A stretch of 60,000 nt of DNA. Source: Tubiluchus corallicola (lineage: Eukaryota > Priapulida > Priapulimorpha > Priapulimorphida > Tubiluchidae). Under the pieces are notes generated by a model, which was given only the letters and a program-made list of their open reading frames with translations, made no database searches and was not told the origin of the DNA. The position numbers and the translations under genes are program-made. Location of the stretch: contig JAQGDQ010000066.1 in the NCBI GenBank assembly GCA_030141605.1, positions 560,001 through 620,000 on the forward strand. Direction: 5' to 3'. Positions 1 through 15,000 of the stretch are shown here, one piece after another. Every line of letters starts with the position of its first letter. The first letter of the stretch is position 1.

Positions 1-43
1 TATCCAATTGTTCCTTCTGATTTGAAATTTCTTCATGCAACTC
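1..43 (-). CDS. MACF1/DST: E34: start of next spectrin-repeat exon, cut by window edge
   Basis: After an ACACACGCAG acceptor the frame reads [14 protein letters not shown] and runs off the window. In MACF1 the matching segment is ALEDDIINHNKHLHQ. Only 43 nt are present, in phase 0 from E33. Confidence 0.85.
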
Positions 44-3000
44 CTGCGTGTGTGATAAATCATTTCATGCAATGCGACTTTTTCATGCAATAATGGATGA
101 CATAACACTAAAACTCAGTAACTAAGAATTTCAGTTAATTTGGATAACATGTTAACTAATTTTATGCAAAAACATTTTTAAGCTAACATGCAGAATTTTG
201 AATTAATTCAAATAATTCACTTAATAAAAATGTTAAGGTTGCGTCGTTGCATCCTCTGAAGTTACATTAAAATAACAAACAGCACTACAAGCTTTTGTTA
301 CTAACAAGAGACACATATATTAAATAAAATCTGACACAACTATGTATTAAATTTCATGTGCACATAGTGCAAAAAAACTCACGCACCTGCTGATGTTCAA
401 TTTGCTCCTGAATGCGATCTTGTTCTGTCGCCATGGTATCCCAAACTCCAAGCTTCTTCTCCATCTCATCAACCCACTGGGAAATGGGCTCTAGACGGTA
501 ATGGAAGTCCTTTGCTACTTCAAGGGTTTCCTCTAATGCTTGTCTACGCTCATGTGCCACTCCTAAAGATACAATAAAAGCACATTTGTACTGCAAACAT
601 TGCAACTGGCTAAATAAATAAGAAAACAAAGTTGTAACAAGAAAACATTATTTAGAACACAAATAAAATGACAAGTAACAAAAAAACATAGTATCATACC
701 TCTAAGGTTGTCAAATCTTTCTCCTAAATCAGAAAGCTGATCTTCTACATTCTTGCCCTCTGCAGGACTAGCAACCTTGGCAATATCGTGGCCCATTGTT
801 GCCAGCGAGTCCATGTTATCCTGTCTGTCACCAAGAAGCTTTTCGAGAAACTTCTGTTCTTGCAACTGTGCCCTTACAACCTTATAGTCTGCAGATGGCG
901 GCTTCTGACTGGCCACAGCATCTTCCATCTCAGTGAGCCAGTTCAGCATGGAAATAAGAGCCTCCTGGAATTTTCCAGACTGCAGTAGCGCAACGTCTAA
1001 ATTGCGTTCACGATCAGATGCGTTCTGCTTGATGTCGCCCCATTTAGTGCTGATAATATCAATGTCGCTTTCAAGTGGACCAGTTTCTACACTATTTGCA
1101 GCAGTGTTGACTAAAGTTTGGCCTGTGGTTACAACAGCATCAACCTCTTTAGCTAGAGGTTCCATATGCTCCTTATGAAAAATTTTGAATTCGTCGTGTT
1201 GATTTTTTACAGCTGCAACATCACCAGAAATGGGTGCCATGTCATCTAACTCTCCAGCTGCATTATCCAAGGCATCATTCACTGCTGTTAGATCTTCTTG
1301 CAACTGTTCTAATCTCTCTAACGTGAATTTCAATTCATGTTTGCGATGCTGAGCTACTTCCTCAATTTTATCAACTTGATGCTGTAGTTTGTCAATTTTG
1401 TTCTCCAACTCATGATCATCCAAATTCAGTTCGCTGATTAGTTCTCCAGCATGTTTCCGTGATGCTTCAATGTCTGCCTTTACTTCACTAAGCCTTTTCT
1501 CAAACTCTTCCACTTCACTAGCTTGCTGGTGAAGTAATTCCACATCACGCGCTACAGGTGCCATAGAATCCAAATTGTCTTCTAATTGCCGAACCTTAAC
1601 AGCAAGTTCTGCTGTCTCTTCTTTAAATTGATCTATACCTTTATTGGCCCTATCTAAATCATCGACTTTTTCTCGTAAGGAATTTGCTAACATGTCAAAT
1701 TGATTTACCACATCATCAGTTTTATCGAGCAGTGGTTTTGTGTCAGTACCCGGTGCAGCGTTTTTGGCAATTCCGTCAGCAGCTAACTTCAAAAACTCCA
1801 CGGGTGAACGAAGCTGCTCGCATTCTTCTTGCAAAGCTTTCATCTTCTCAAGAGTTTTTATATCATTTCCACCTTGACTTTCTAATATTTCATACTTGTC
1901 TTTGCATTTTTTGACTGAAGTAAGAGTGTCTCGCAAGCTGTCTTCAAACTCGTGAAGTTTTTGCACAGTGTTTTCCAGTGAACCAACTCGCTCTCTTGTT
2001 GCCGCAGCAAGGGTATCCCATCTTGTTTGCAGATCATTTATAGCTTCTTGGATTATATCCTGATCACAGTCACAAGCATCAATAAAACTTTTTCCTAGGC
2101 TAATAGTTGTCTCAACTTCCCGGGCTTTTTTGTTAACATCCTTCTGAAATTTCTGCACATCGCGCAGCAGTTTCAGTGCATTTTCTTCTTTTAAGTTATC
2201 TGATTTAAAACTATCTAATTTTTCTTCACTTTTCTCAATCCAAGGTACTAGCACATCGCAAGCAAACTGAAATTTTTTGGAAATCTCCGAAACTTTGTCA
2301 AGGTCATCTTTACGTTTCGTAGACTTTGCTAAGAGATTATCCCAGTTTGATTTCATTTCATCCAGTTTATCTTGGATTACCTTTTGATAAGCAGGCGAAG
2401 CCTTTTCTGAGAGTACTTTTGCCTTTCCAACAATACTGTGAATTTCACTTTCATGACTAACAATTTCTTTGTGCAGTGGCTCATGCTCTATATGTTGCTG
2501 CTTTAGAACTTCCGGGTTAGCAGACAAAAGAAAGTCATCGCCTAGTATTTTATCTTGTTCTGTTTCCCATTTTATCATCTTTGTAACCATGTCCTCAAAG
2601 TCACTTCCTTCTTGTGCCAATAATCCCAACTCGGTCTTCTTTGAACTCAGTCGCTTCTGGACTTCCTTCAGTGGCCTTTCTGCAGCTGATAACTTTCCTC
2701 TGATGTCATTTTTGGAGGAACCTTCTTTCAGCATTGCGCAAAGTTGATCGCAACCATCTTGTGCACTACTCAAAACCTGCTGTTGTTCTCGCATTTCATC
2801 TTCGAGATTTTGCACGATATTTAGCTGCTCAGAGGTATCTTCAGTAGGCATGCTATCTAATCTCACCTCTGCACCTTCTGTCCATGAATGCAACTTATTA
2901 ATATTATCGTGAAAATCAATACTTGCGACTAAAGTGCTATCAAGCAGTTGCTCACGCTCATCTAACTGAGCTTGCAAAGCATCCCAATGTTGATTTACAA

Positions 3001-6000
3001 CAGCTAATTTTTCAGCAATTGTCTGCATCTCTTTACTATTTGGCTCGCATTTGTCCATAACAGCTTGGCCGGCTTGATTTAGCTGCTGCAACTGTGGTTC
3101 CCAGTCTTTGAATTCTTCTTGCAAAACTTTTACCTGCTGGATTTGATTATTAAGCATCCCTGGTTCTGTAGCAATGCTGCCTAGCACGCCTAACAGTTTG
3201 TCCTTTTGATTTAACCAAGTACTGAGATTATCATGAGCTTGTTGAAAGGCTTTGAGATTTTCAAGTGATTCAATTCGTGCTTCACTGGGGCTCTTCAGTT
3301 CCACCCATTTTGCATCAAGTTCATCAACTTTTTGCCAAATGTTTTCCAAGCCTTGAGAATTTGGTTTTCTTTCTGCAATAGCTGCAGCCTTAGCTTTAAA
3401 ATTTTCAACTTTAGCTTGATGTTGTATCAGTTGGTCATAAAAAGCTTTGTCAGCAGTTAATTGTTGATTAATGTCGGTAGGAGTAACTGGCATCTCGGCC
3501 TTGGGGGCTACTTTCTTCTTTTCATCGATCCAACTCAGAAGCTCTTGCAATTCGTCATTGTATTGACTGACTTCTGTCTGAGTTGTTCCGACTTCTCCTT
3601 CGCGGTCATGTAATCGCTTACCAATCATCTCGTATCGCTGATTAATGTCAGACAATTGCATCTGTACTGGTGTCATCTCTTCATAGCTGCTAATTAGTTG
3701 ATCCGAAGGGCTCCTACTGCTAATACCGCTAGATGCACTAGACATTGGACTAGATAAAACAGGAACTTGAGTATGTTCCGATGACTCACGGGGTTCAGAA
3801 ACTGCTCTCTTTGGCCTTGGTGTCCTTCTTGATGGACTTGGTGCTCGTTCACCCAAAAGCATGGCATCACAAATGTTTCCAATTTCATTAACTTTGTCAA
3901 TGGTTGGTGCATAATCGTTATACTCAACTACCATTGGCTTTACAGCCTCAATTTGTTGCTGAAGCATTTCTGGATTGACAGATACTGGTTCCAAGTTATT
4001 TATTCTGCTTTCAATGTCAGTTTCCCATTCGACAACTTGTTTTCGAAGTTTATCAAAAGCATTAAACTTATCCTGGCGCTTGTCACCCAACGATTTCTTT
4101 TCTCCCAAAAGATGATCTACTTCGTTATAATTACTCTTCAAATGAGCTAATGTTTCCTTAACTGTTCCAGTCTCAACTGTGTGATCATCATTAACAAGAT
4201 CTTGACCTAGTGTCAACACCTTTTCATCTGCTGTCGCTCTTGAGCGCCTCTGTTCTTCAATTTTACTAACTGCAGCCTTAAAATCATCAACATCACGCTT
4301 ATGCAAGTCACGTGACTCCAGAGTATCTATGGTCTGCAATAACCAATCGTCCATTTCAGAAGAAGCAGTCAAGAAATCGTCTAGGTCAGTGCGGAATTTA
4401 GCAAGCTGCTCTCCCCTTGCAGCCGACTTTTCTTCCAGATCAGCAAACCTAGTTGTTATTTCTTTAACTTTTTCCTCAAGTTGTGTATCATAATTCTCTG
4501 GGCTTGATGCAATCAATTCTTGAGCTGAGGTCACCACAGATTCAACACTGGGTTTCTTACCATCGATATCTGACTGTATCAGTTTATGCTCTGTTATTTG
4601 TTCCTCTAGGTTTTCTCTATTCAAGCTGACATTTGTCATGCTGGAAAGACTCTTCTGAGTATCTTTCAACCAAGCATGCAAGCCAATCATGGCATCTTGA
4701 ACTCCCTGACTGTGCACCAGCATTTGTTCCAGAGAATTGCTTTTCTCAGTGACATCACCAGAAATTTTCCTGTAGCGTTTTTGCAGTGTCTCCAGAGCTT
4801 TTCCGACAGTTTGCTTTTCATCACTAGGAATGTTCTCAGAATCAGCACAAAGATCATCAGCTGCAGATTTTGTTAGATCAACGAGCTTCTCTTGTACCAA
4901 GACGTCACCTTTGATGGCTTTCAGTGTAGCCAGCTGTTCTTGAATTTCTTTTGAACCAGCTCCCACAGGTTTAACTAACTGTTCTTCAATTCTAGCTTCA
5001 ACCTAAAAATAACGATAAAACATAATCGTGCAACTCGCAAAATCAGTCTAGTTGCAGTACTAACAATTTGTTGTACAAAAAGAAATTTTTTATTCAAAAA
5101 ATGAACCATAATTACTCACTCAATCAACGCTATGTAATCTACTAGGCAACTAATACCACACCCATTGCAAAATAAAGAAGCCACTATAAAATAAAGAAGT
5201 CTAGTTGCAGCACTACCAATTTTGTTGTACACAAAGATATTTTTATTTAAAAATGCATCATATTTATCTCCTCAATTAAAACCATTTTGTAATCTACTAG
5301 GCAACTAATACCACACCTAATGCAAAATAAAAAACCACCATAAAACAGCAGAATAATATGGCTAGTAAACCTATAATGATGTGATACTACAAAAATTTAA
5401 AAAGTCACAGAAATTGAGGAAAAACCAAAACAAGAGAAATATAGAACCAGAAATATCATACCTGATCGAGCCAAGACTCTGCTTTTTCTAAGGCATCAGT
5501 GTATTTCACGTATTTCAAATTCATCGTTGAAAGCTGGTCTGTTAGTTCGTTGCATTTATTCATTAGTAAATTATACCGTTCCTCAATACCATCTACTTTG
5601 GGCTGTACAACTTGTGTAGCACCTTCAAGAAGTTCTCTTTCATGTTCAACACGGTATTCGTTCAACAAGGTGTGGTATTCCTGCAAAGGTGAACAAAAAA
5701 AGTACATAAGAAATTCAATAGGAATTCAAGTGCATACGAGCATTATTAGTAAACTAGTCTTGATAAATCTAACCACATCAGAAGACAACCAACAAACAAT
5801 GCCTAATACAATAAACTCTTCCAGTTTAAACATAATGGCAAAACTCTTGCATTTTATCAATACCCACAAAGAAGCAGCCTTACATTTAAAAACAGCTAAG
5901 AATAACGGTAAATTTACAAGTCTGTAATTCAATCTGAGCTCAGAAACTTCATGTACAACTTTGTTCCACACAAAAGGTCATAGAATGTTCAATGGAATGG

Positions 6001-9000
6001 ATCATAGAATGGACAATGTGCAAAATTTGTTTTACAAATTTTTATATTTTTTTTCCATGCTTATCTGTAAACTAATTCGCTTGTACAAATTGCTTTACAT
6101 GTCATCTAGCATAATACAATAATGAGACATATGCAACGTGAGCAACTTCATCGAAATAAACAAAATGTAGCACTAACCTGGCTCTCTTCTTGAAATTTTT
6201 TCGCTAACAAACTGATGAATCGTAGATCGGCTTTACGAGCGATAATCTCGGCAGCCAATTCCTTCTGCACATTCAAACGTTCATCCAACTGGTTGAAGTC
6301 AGCACGGTCCTCCAAGCTGCTCATTTTAACCTCACTCTGTTCCAGCCAATCGAAAAATGGAACGAGCTCATTGTCAAATTTCGTGAGCTCTTCTGTGGCC
6401 GTACTGAGTAGCTTGACGCGATCAACGCACTGCCTGCTGACATCGTCGTACCTACATAAAAAAGCATCACACTTTGCAAGTCGTCGCTCAGTTAACAGTC
6501 TACACATGAGTATGAGAAAAAATATTTGTTACGTCACAATGACAACTACAAAGGAAGCCTATCTCACCTGTTTTGCAGGTCTGTTGTCTGCTGTTTGATG
6601 CCTTCGATTTGTTCCGCCGATAGTACGTCATGTTCTCTCGCAAGAGTCTTTGTTTGTGACGTCCATGTTAAGAAAGGCCCTTGATGGTCTTTAACATCAA
6701 CCTGCACTGTCTTTAATTATGAAAAAAACAGTTACACACCTTTTAAGTTTTCAGTAAAAAATTACAGTACATGTACTCAAGATGAGCGTAATTTAAATTA
6801 CTGCATATTATCACAAAAAATGCCGTAAATGGTATAGATACACTTACATACTCCTTTAAAGCTCCTTGTAAAAATTTTGCGAAAAATGAAAATAATTCTC
6901 TAGACTCTGCTTTGGGTTACAGCTCACAACTATTGAGATATAAATATAACAACCGAAATGTGTAAAATGCTAAAGTGCAATTTCATTTGCATTTTTAAGA
7001 CAAGACTATATGTATGTCTTATCTAATGCCATAATTATCTAATAATAGAAGGGCACTTATTATGTAACCAATAAGCAGAGTTACCATATATTATTTGTGA
7101 AAGATACTGTAAATGCGATCGAGTGTAAATAGTTTGAATTTTTGAATAGAAATGAACTAAATCTTATACTGGATAGGACATGTCAAAGTTAACTATATTG
7201 TTTATCATCTTTTTGTGTAAATTACTATAATTTGTAAAAATTCTTATTTTTGATGCTGCTAGCAAATTAAAAATTATATTACAATTTCAAAATAAATTAT
7301 GATGATGATGATGATGATAATAATAATAATAACAAATCAGACTAAATTTAAACTTAATCAGCCACAAGATGTACCTGTATTTCTTCTAATTGATCTCTCA
7401 AATCTTCAACATTCTCCTGAGCGGGTTGCTGGTTCAGCAATGCTTCTTCGACTGCACCTAGCCATTTTGAATGGTCAGCTCCTTTTTCAGTTGCTGCTGA
7501 ATACTTGTCCTCTACAGCAGCCTACAGTATTACAACAAAACAAGTTGGTCAAAAGACACAGAAGACTGCAGGGTAAACTGAATAAAGTGCAGAAATTATT
7601 TGTGGTAGGAATGTGATAAGAAAGAGTAAAACTGTTGTGTTATTATAAGGATAAGAACAGTGGTTTTGTGATGACGTAGGTCATAAAAAGGTAGTTTTTA
7701 AGAACTTTTCCAAATTCCTAATAAAAAATCCATTGATTGCAAACATGGCCACGTTGATGCGAAAAAACAGAATTTTACATAACTTAATCACAAAATAAGA
7801 GCAAAGATTTCCCAGTCTTTTGAAATTTTTGTATAAAAATTAGAAATTGTACTTCTTTACAAATGCAATTGGTTTTTTACAATGCGCAGTAATGGCAAAC
7901 ATGTTTCCCTACCGAAATGTGGCTAATATGGCGTTATTAAACTGAGTTTTACGAATACATTCGGAAAGTTTAACTCATCATTCACCAAACACGGTAACTG
8001 TGTGAATTTTTACCTTATCGCAATATGAAACACAAGATAGATTGGACAAGAATTTTCAAAATGTGTTTTCAGAAAGTTCATTGAACAAAGAGGTGCAGCA
8101 ACTGCAAACATGAATCCTTATTTGCAGTGACCCCCGACTAAATACAACGCACCAGGATGTTTAAAAATTTCGCATTTTCTCCACGTTCTACACAAACTGG
8201 ACAAACAATGGTGTGTACAAGCTATTTACTTTGCTAATATAAAATGTAAACTGATGCCATTTTTGGTTTTGGAAAACGCTAAAATATTTTGCAGTTATTT
8301 TAAAGAATAAAGACGAAATTTTAGCAATCGCAGTCATAAAAAATTAATATTTTATAGAATTTTACAGTATTTTGCATGGATATAATTAAATAAACAAAGG
8401 TCATGTGCAAAATTATTAATCAAAGTTGCCGTAAGCTGCAAATACAGCAAAGAGTTCAAAATACGTTTATAAGTGCTACTAAATATTTTAAAATGAATAA
8501 ATAGCAGATTTTTTTAGCCTTTTTAGTAATACTAGTAGTACTACCCGTCTTGTTTTGTACAAAAAGTTAATTAAAGAGTTACGACCAAAACACCAATTAC
8601 TTTACACATATGAAAATGTTGAAATGGGCTTTTTAATCATTTCCATTTTTTGCTATTTTTTCCTAAGCCTTTGACCAAAAAATTTAGCAAGTTAAATATA
8701 TTTTTTAACCGCAGATTGCAAATTTTTAGCAAATGAAATATCTAAAATATGCCAATATTATTAGCAAAATAGGTGAATTAATGTGAATCTTATGAACACA
8801 TGACCCAATAAACTTTTAAATTAACTCATCTTATATTACAAAATATTTAATACTTTCTTTACTTCCAAGTTGCAGACTATTGGTAAGTTACACTACAGTA
8901 AGAATTTACGTTTTGTTAATCTTCATGCAACTGTTAATAAATCATCTAAAAAGTGTAACATTTTCACTGTTACTTCAGGTTAAATTAGTAGAGTTTCAAT

Positions 9001-12000
9001 ACAAGAAAGTGGAACAAGTTGCACCAGTTTCTTATATTAAATTTTATGTAACGTCTTCTAATTGTTAGTCATATTGAAAAAAACGCTGAAATTAATCGGC
9101 TGTTAAAACGTTAATTTAGCAATTCAGTAATTAGTAACTAAACTGAAAGAATCAAACGGACAAATTTCAGCATCGAACACTCACTCTCACTTGGTGTGTG
9201 AAAACATCACAAAATATTATTTCTAACATACCAGTAACTTGTGAAATTTAATTCCTTGATACGCTCGACACCTGATACCCGCCAACTCACTCATTACATT
9301 TCTAATGCCATGGACATGATACATGATACAAAGTCCACATTTCACACTATTACTCTTCAAACACATAACAAGGTTACTAAGAGAGACAAAGGTAAATATT
9401 TCTGTAGTACATATCTCTCCTCATTTTCTTGCACAGTATAATACCTGACTAAATCAAAACCCAAGTCACTGATAGAAAATGTGTCTATAAAAACCTTTAC
9501 ATGATGTATGATCCGTTGCAGTAGGCAATGGTATCGCATCTCCGAGATTAATCAGTTAGCACTAAAAACCTGTATTTAATGCACAAGCCAGGGAATAAAT
9601 GTTGCTACTGTGCCTTTTCAAGCTACTCCAAACTTTAATCTAAGCTTATTTGCTGGCACAACTAACCTACAGTAATATTAAACTAGTAAACCCTGGGCAA
9701 ATTAGAAACTTCCTTACACTAACACGTGTTATCAAAAGTGTAATAAGTATGATAAATGAGCCTGGCTGTCAAACATACTTGGCTACTCAAATATTACACT
9801 TTTATTACATTTATTCTAGATGAACTTAAACTGAATAAACTTATCAACAACTCGATTCAAAAAGCAGTATAATAAAGTGCATATATTGTTTGCTACATTC
9901 CATGTGTAATTTTGTTTGTCATACTTATTATGTTTATATTTTGTAAAAGCTTAAATTAATGGTCTATTCCCCACTTAAGTCGCGCCAGTCATTATAAACA
10001 CTTAACAAATTTGTGTAAAATGTAACTAACTCACTTAAAGCCTTTCTAAGAACTTTATAAACAAAATAAGACCGACATATCTAGACAAAGACAGTACCCA
10101 TAAAATTCAGCTATTGAACAATGTCAGGTTTCCTCACAAAATTTTTTTAAAAATTATTCGATGTCTCATCTTACTCACTAACATTTTACAATTTTTGGTA
10201 AAAACTGAGTACTTATGCTCCAGTAATCATTAAGCAGTCATCATCAAAAACATGCAAAATGATAAACCACTTAATGAAATGAGATAAGTTTCAAAATCAC
10301 ACCACCAGGGTGCTCACCACATCCATGCAAAATTCAAAACAATTTTAAAACGTGCAGGGAAATATGTTTGCAAGCATGCACATAACTGTAAGAATTCATG
10401 CAATGACAAAAATATAATGGACACACAGTGACCGTGCATTGTCTACAGTAGCTTGCACTAGCATTATGCAAGGCAGATACGTAAGTTTGCCTCACCTTAA
10501 CTGCTTCAGATCCCAAAGCTGCTGATGTTCCAACAGATGGAGGGGATTCGATTGCAAAGGTGCGGCCTGGAACCACATAATCGCTCTTCTTCAAAGGTGG
10601 CTTGATGATAATACCTTGCACTACAGCTTCCGGGAAAGAGATTTTGGAGTGAGTAACAGGGTGAATGAATTTAGAGCACTCCGCATCGACAAGATCTTTA
10701 GCAATGGCATCTGACAAAGTCATAAATGTCTTTGTTCGTGGTTCACAAACAGAAATTGTATTTGCGTCTATGAAGCCATTTTCAATGGATTCGTTTAATG
10801 TCTCATTTCTGCCGGTCACCGGATTAATGAACATTTCTTTGTCAGTATCAAAAAATTCCTCTTTTGAGACAACTTGATGTACATTCAGATTTGCAGCACC
10901 AATGAGCAAACCTTGACTGAGAGCATCACTAAGGGTTACAATTTCATTTATCTTTGTGTCATGCACTTTTCCAGATTCCAGTCTTAAGATTTGCTTTCCT
11001 ATAGCTTTTTGGGCATCAATGTAATGGCCTCGTAATGTGTCATTCACCATAACAGATTTCAAGTGCACCAATCCTGATGAAACAGCATCATCTAGACTTA
11101 GTATTTTTCCAGATCCTGGATCAATAAATTGACCAGATTCAGGCTTGATAAGCTTTCGACAAATACTGTTTTCCAAAGAAATGATTGGATAAGCTTCAAC
11201 TACGAGCCCACGTCTTACAGCAGTGGCTAAATCTAAATCCTCTCCTGATCTGGAATCCTTTACACTTCCAGTTTGGAAATCTAGCAGCCCACTCTCAATA
11301 GCTTCAGAAGTGCTCAAGATTTCTTCTGTGTTTGTGTCCAGTACTGCAGGAGCATCCTTATTAATAAGCTGAGCTTTTAAGGAATTTTTGAGGTGCAGCT
11401 GTTCCCCATTTGAAGGGTCAGCAATCTTCAGTGCAGAGATATCTACCATGTTCTGAGAAAACGCCTCATGCAATGTCATAGGTAATGTTGTGTCAATAAT
11501 AAGTTCTTTTGCAAATGCTTCGTCCATTGAAATAGAATCAATAAAATTTGGATCATGGAAGACTCCTTGTATTGGGTCAAGTATTTTACATTCAATGGCT
11601 TTCTGTACTGAAATTCGTTCCCCAGTATTCGGATCTCTTACTGAAAGCGAATTGGGTTTGATAAATCGTTTAGCTAATGCGTCTTGAAGAGTCACTAACT
11701 GCCCACTAATAGGGTTTTGGAATCTTCCTGTCAAGCTGTCAAAATACCCTCTGCTAATTGCTTCATCAATTGTCATGGGTTCAATGCTCTCTGTAAGAAT
11801 TTCTTTTCTCATAGCCACATCTAAAGTCAACTTTTCATCATTTTGTGTATCCAGACATGTTCCAAATACCGTATTTAACAAATGATGATCCCTTGCTTCA
11901 TTTAGATTGTACAATGAGCCACTTTCAGTATTTGTAATAAGAGATGTGTAAGGACTGATTATATGTCTATCTATTGCTTCCTTGACAGTGATGTTTTCAC

Positions 12001-15000
12001 CACTGGATGGGTTAGTGATTTTGCCTGTAGACGAATTATACAGACCCATATGCACTGCTTCAAAAAGTGACGGTTTTCTTTCAAAGACTAAGATTAGTTT
12101 TTTCCGAACTGCAACTTTGAAAGGAAAAAATTGGTTGTCAGCTTTGTTTAAGACCTGTCCACTAACAGGATCAATAAGCCCATTGTCAATAGCAACATTT
12201 AAGAATCTGCTTTCGTTTAAGCTTGTATCCACAACAGCAGCAGAAGATGGTTCTATTATTTTACAATCTATGGCTTCCTTCATGTTGTATGTTTCGTTAG
12301 TCCATACATCTGTGTACTGAGCTGTTTCCAAATCAAAAGTTCCATTCTGGATAACATCACCTATCATGACAGGCTGTCGTAATTCTAACAATCCTTGTTC
12401 TACAGCATTTTTAATATGAATTACCGAGCCAGTGAGAGGATCTGTTACTCGACCGTGAAGACCATCGAGAATGCCACAATTTACAGAATCTGCCAAATCC
12501 CAAGTTTGCGTCGTTTGTGGATTGGAAATTCGTCCGGAGGAGGAATCAATCAAACCAGCCAAAATGGCTGTTTCGAGTGATACAGTTTCATTTGTAGATA
12601 ATGTGTACAATGATGTATCTAAATCAACTGTATCTGAGCTAATGGCTTTATAAAGAGGAATATTTGACATAATTAAAACTCCAAGTTCAAAAGCTTCTGA
12701 TAATGTAAGCATACTACCAGTTGGTGGATTCTTTACTAATCCTGAGCTTACATCAAAGAGACCCTGCTTAATAATTCCATCCAAGCAGATAAACTCATTA
12801 AGATTGAGCTTCATAGAAACTCCTTTAGGGTCGATGACTCCCTGAGTAATAGCTTCGTCAATAGCTAATATAGTTCCAGTAGTTGGCTCATGTACTCTGC
12901 CAAGGTGAATATCCAATATACCTTTACTGATAGCTTCACTGATTGGATAAGGCTCTTTAATTGGGCGCACATAACCCTTGATTAATGCTTCTGTAAAGTT
13001 GTATTTATTTTTTGTTACTGCGTCTCTAATAGTCCCATTTATGGCATCTAGCAAGCCCTTACTTATAAAATTACTAATATGTTGGGTTTTTCTTAGTTTT
13101 GTGTTATATATGTATGATTTACAGTCAATCAAACCTATTTTCATAGCCGAGGATAATGTCATCTTGTCACCTGTGGATGGGTCAGTAATGGTGTGAGATT
13201 TATTGTCATATAGACCATACTGGAGAACTTGGTACAAAGATAATGGTTTAGTGGTTCGCACTACACGTCCGACATTCAGAGCTTCCATTAATGTCATTCT
13301 GTCTTGGGTAACAGTGTCAGTATATTTACCTGTTGTAGCATCTAACAAACCGGTTTCTATTGCTTCAGATATTGTAACACTTTTTTGGTCTTTAGGATTC
13401 TTAACAGCTGGTACATTATCTAATATTATTTTTCCTAGTGCTTTTTGTAATGAAAGTTCTCTTCTTGTTAAACGATCGCGAAACTTTTCAGTTTCTGAAT
13501 TGAACAGGTTACAACTTAAAGCCTCAAACAATGTTACCGGGCAGTAAGCAGTATTTGCTTTACTGAATAAATGACTTTCAACAAGAATGCCCAGATCAAG
13601 TGCTTTCACAAAATCTATTTGTTGTCCATCCAAGACGCACATTCCAGCATTAGCATCAATAAATCCTGCATCAGTAGCAGATTCAATGGTCAAAATATCT
13701 CCCGTGGCAGGATGTACCATACCAAATGCTTGTTCATCAATTATGCCTTGAGCAACTGCTTCCGAAAGAGTCAGAGTGTTTTTTGTTAAGGGATCACAGA
13801 ACATTCCAGTGCAGGGATTGTAGAGACCAAGTTCAACGGAATCGGAGAGTGGAAGAGGTGTTTCTGATAGTACAATATGTCCTTCCACTAAAGCTTCCTG
13901 AATAGAGTAAGTCGTGGTGCTGTTTTGAGGTTTGACCATGCCAGTTTCAGGGTTAACAAACTGCAGGTCTAAAGCTTCAGCAAGTGTCACTACTTGTGGA
14001 CTAAAAGGCTCCTTAAGTATAGTACTGAATGGATTAATGACACCACGGATCACTGCCTCCTCCAAAGTAACTAGTTCTGTTTTCCTGGGGTCCATACAAT
14101 GTCCACTATCAGCATTAAAAATATCTGTTTCTATGGCTTTAACCAGTGACACAGGCAGTGCAGCTTCAAAAACCTGACCATCACATATAGCTTGACAAAA
14201 TGGTATGATTTTACCAGTTTCAGAATCTTTTACACCTCCAGTTTTGGAATCTATAATGCCTTTAGCAATGGCTTTTTGAAGTGGAAATATATGTTTTGTG
14301 ATCTTGTCCTGAACATAAATGTCATTTGGATTACCACCAACAGCAGTGATAGCAGCTACAATTTCAGTTGGCCTGCCATGAGAAAAATTAACAAAGTTTT
14401 GTGATTTTGCATCATATATTCCTTCTTCAAGTGCTGAATCTAATGAAACAAATTTATAACCAAAAGCATCAGCTAAGTTTTTTCCTCTAAATTTTCCTGA
14501 GTCAATGTCTAACAGTTGCTTCTCTGTAGCTTTAGCTAATGTCATTCCATCACCACTGACTGCATCCAAAAGGAAAATACTGTTATGTTGGAGAAGTCCA
14601 GTTTCAATGGCGGTTTTCAGTAGCATGTAATTGCCAGTTGTTTCTTCCACAAACTCTCCATTTCGTGCATCTATACGACCTTTTCTGACAAGTTCCTCTA
14701 AGGTTACTTTTTCAGCTATTGGCACATCACACATTTTGCAGGCCAAAGCAATGCTAGCAGACAAGTCAGACTGCAGCAGTCCCTTTTCAGCAGCCAAGCC
14801 TAATGGCATTTTCTCATTTGTATTTAAGTCGATCACTTTACCAGAGTCTACATCGATAATACCAGTATCTATAGCTTCACATAGAGTCACATTTGCCTGA
14901 GATTTTTCAGCTTCAAAAACATTGTATGTAGACTGAATATTAAAGTTCTTTGACATCACTTCCATAAACAATTGCTTCTTTACATCTTTTACTGCATTAT

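Larger units (their letters stand above)
5681..7374 (-). other. Introns E28-E29, E29-E30 and E30-E31 with their exons between
   Basis: Introns at 5681-6177, 6452-6567 and 6702-7374 are AT-rich. Apart from the microsatellite at 7299-7332 I see no repeat, gene or regulatory site in them. Confidence 0.75.

Noticed and set aside
8880-9441. Short plus-strand frames in the intron after E27
   Set aside because: Low complexity, no recognisable domain, typical of chance frames in AT-rich introns.
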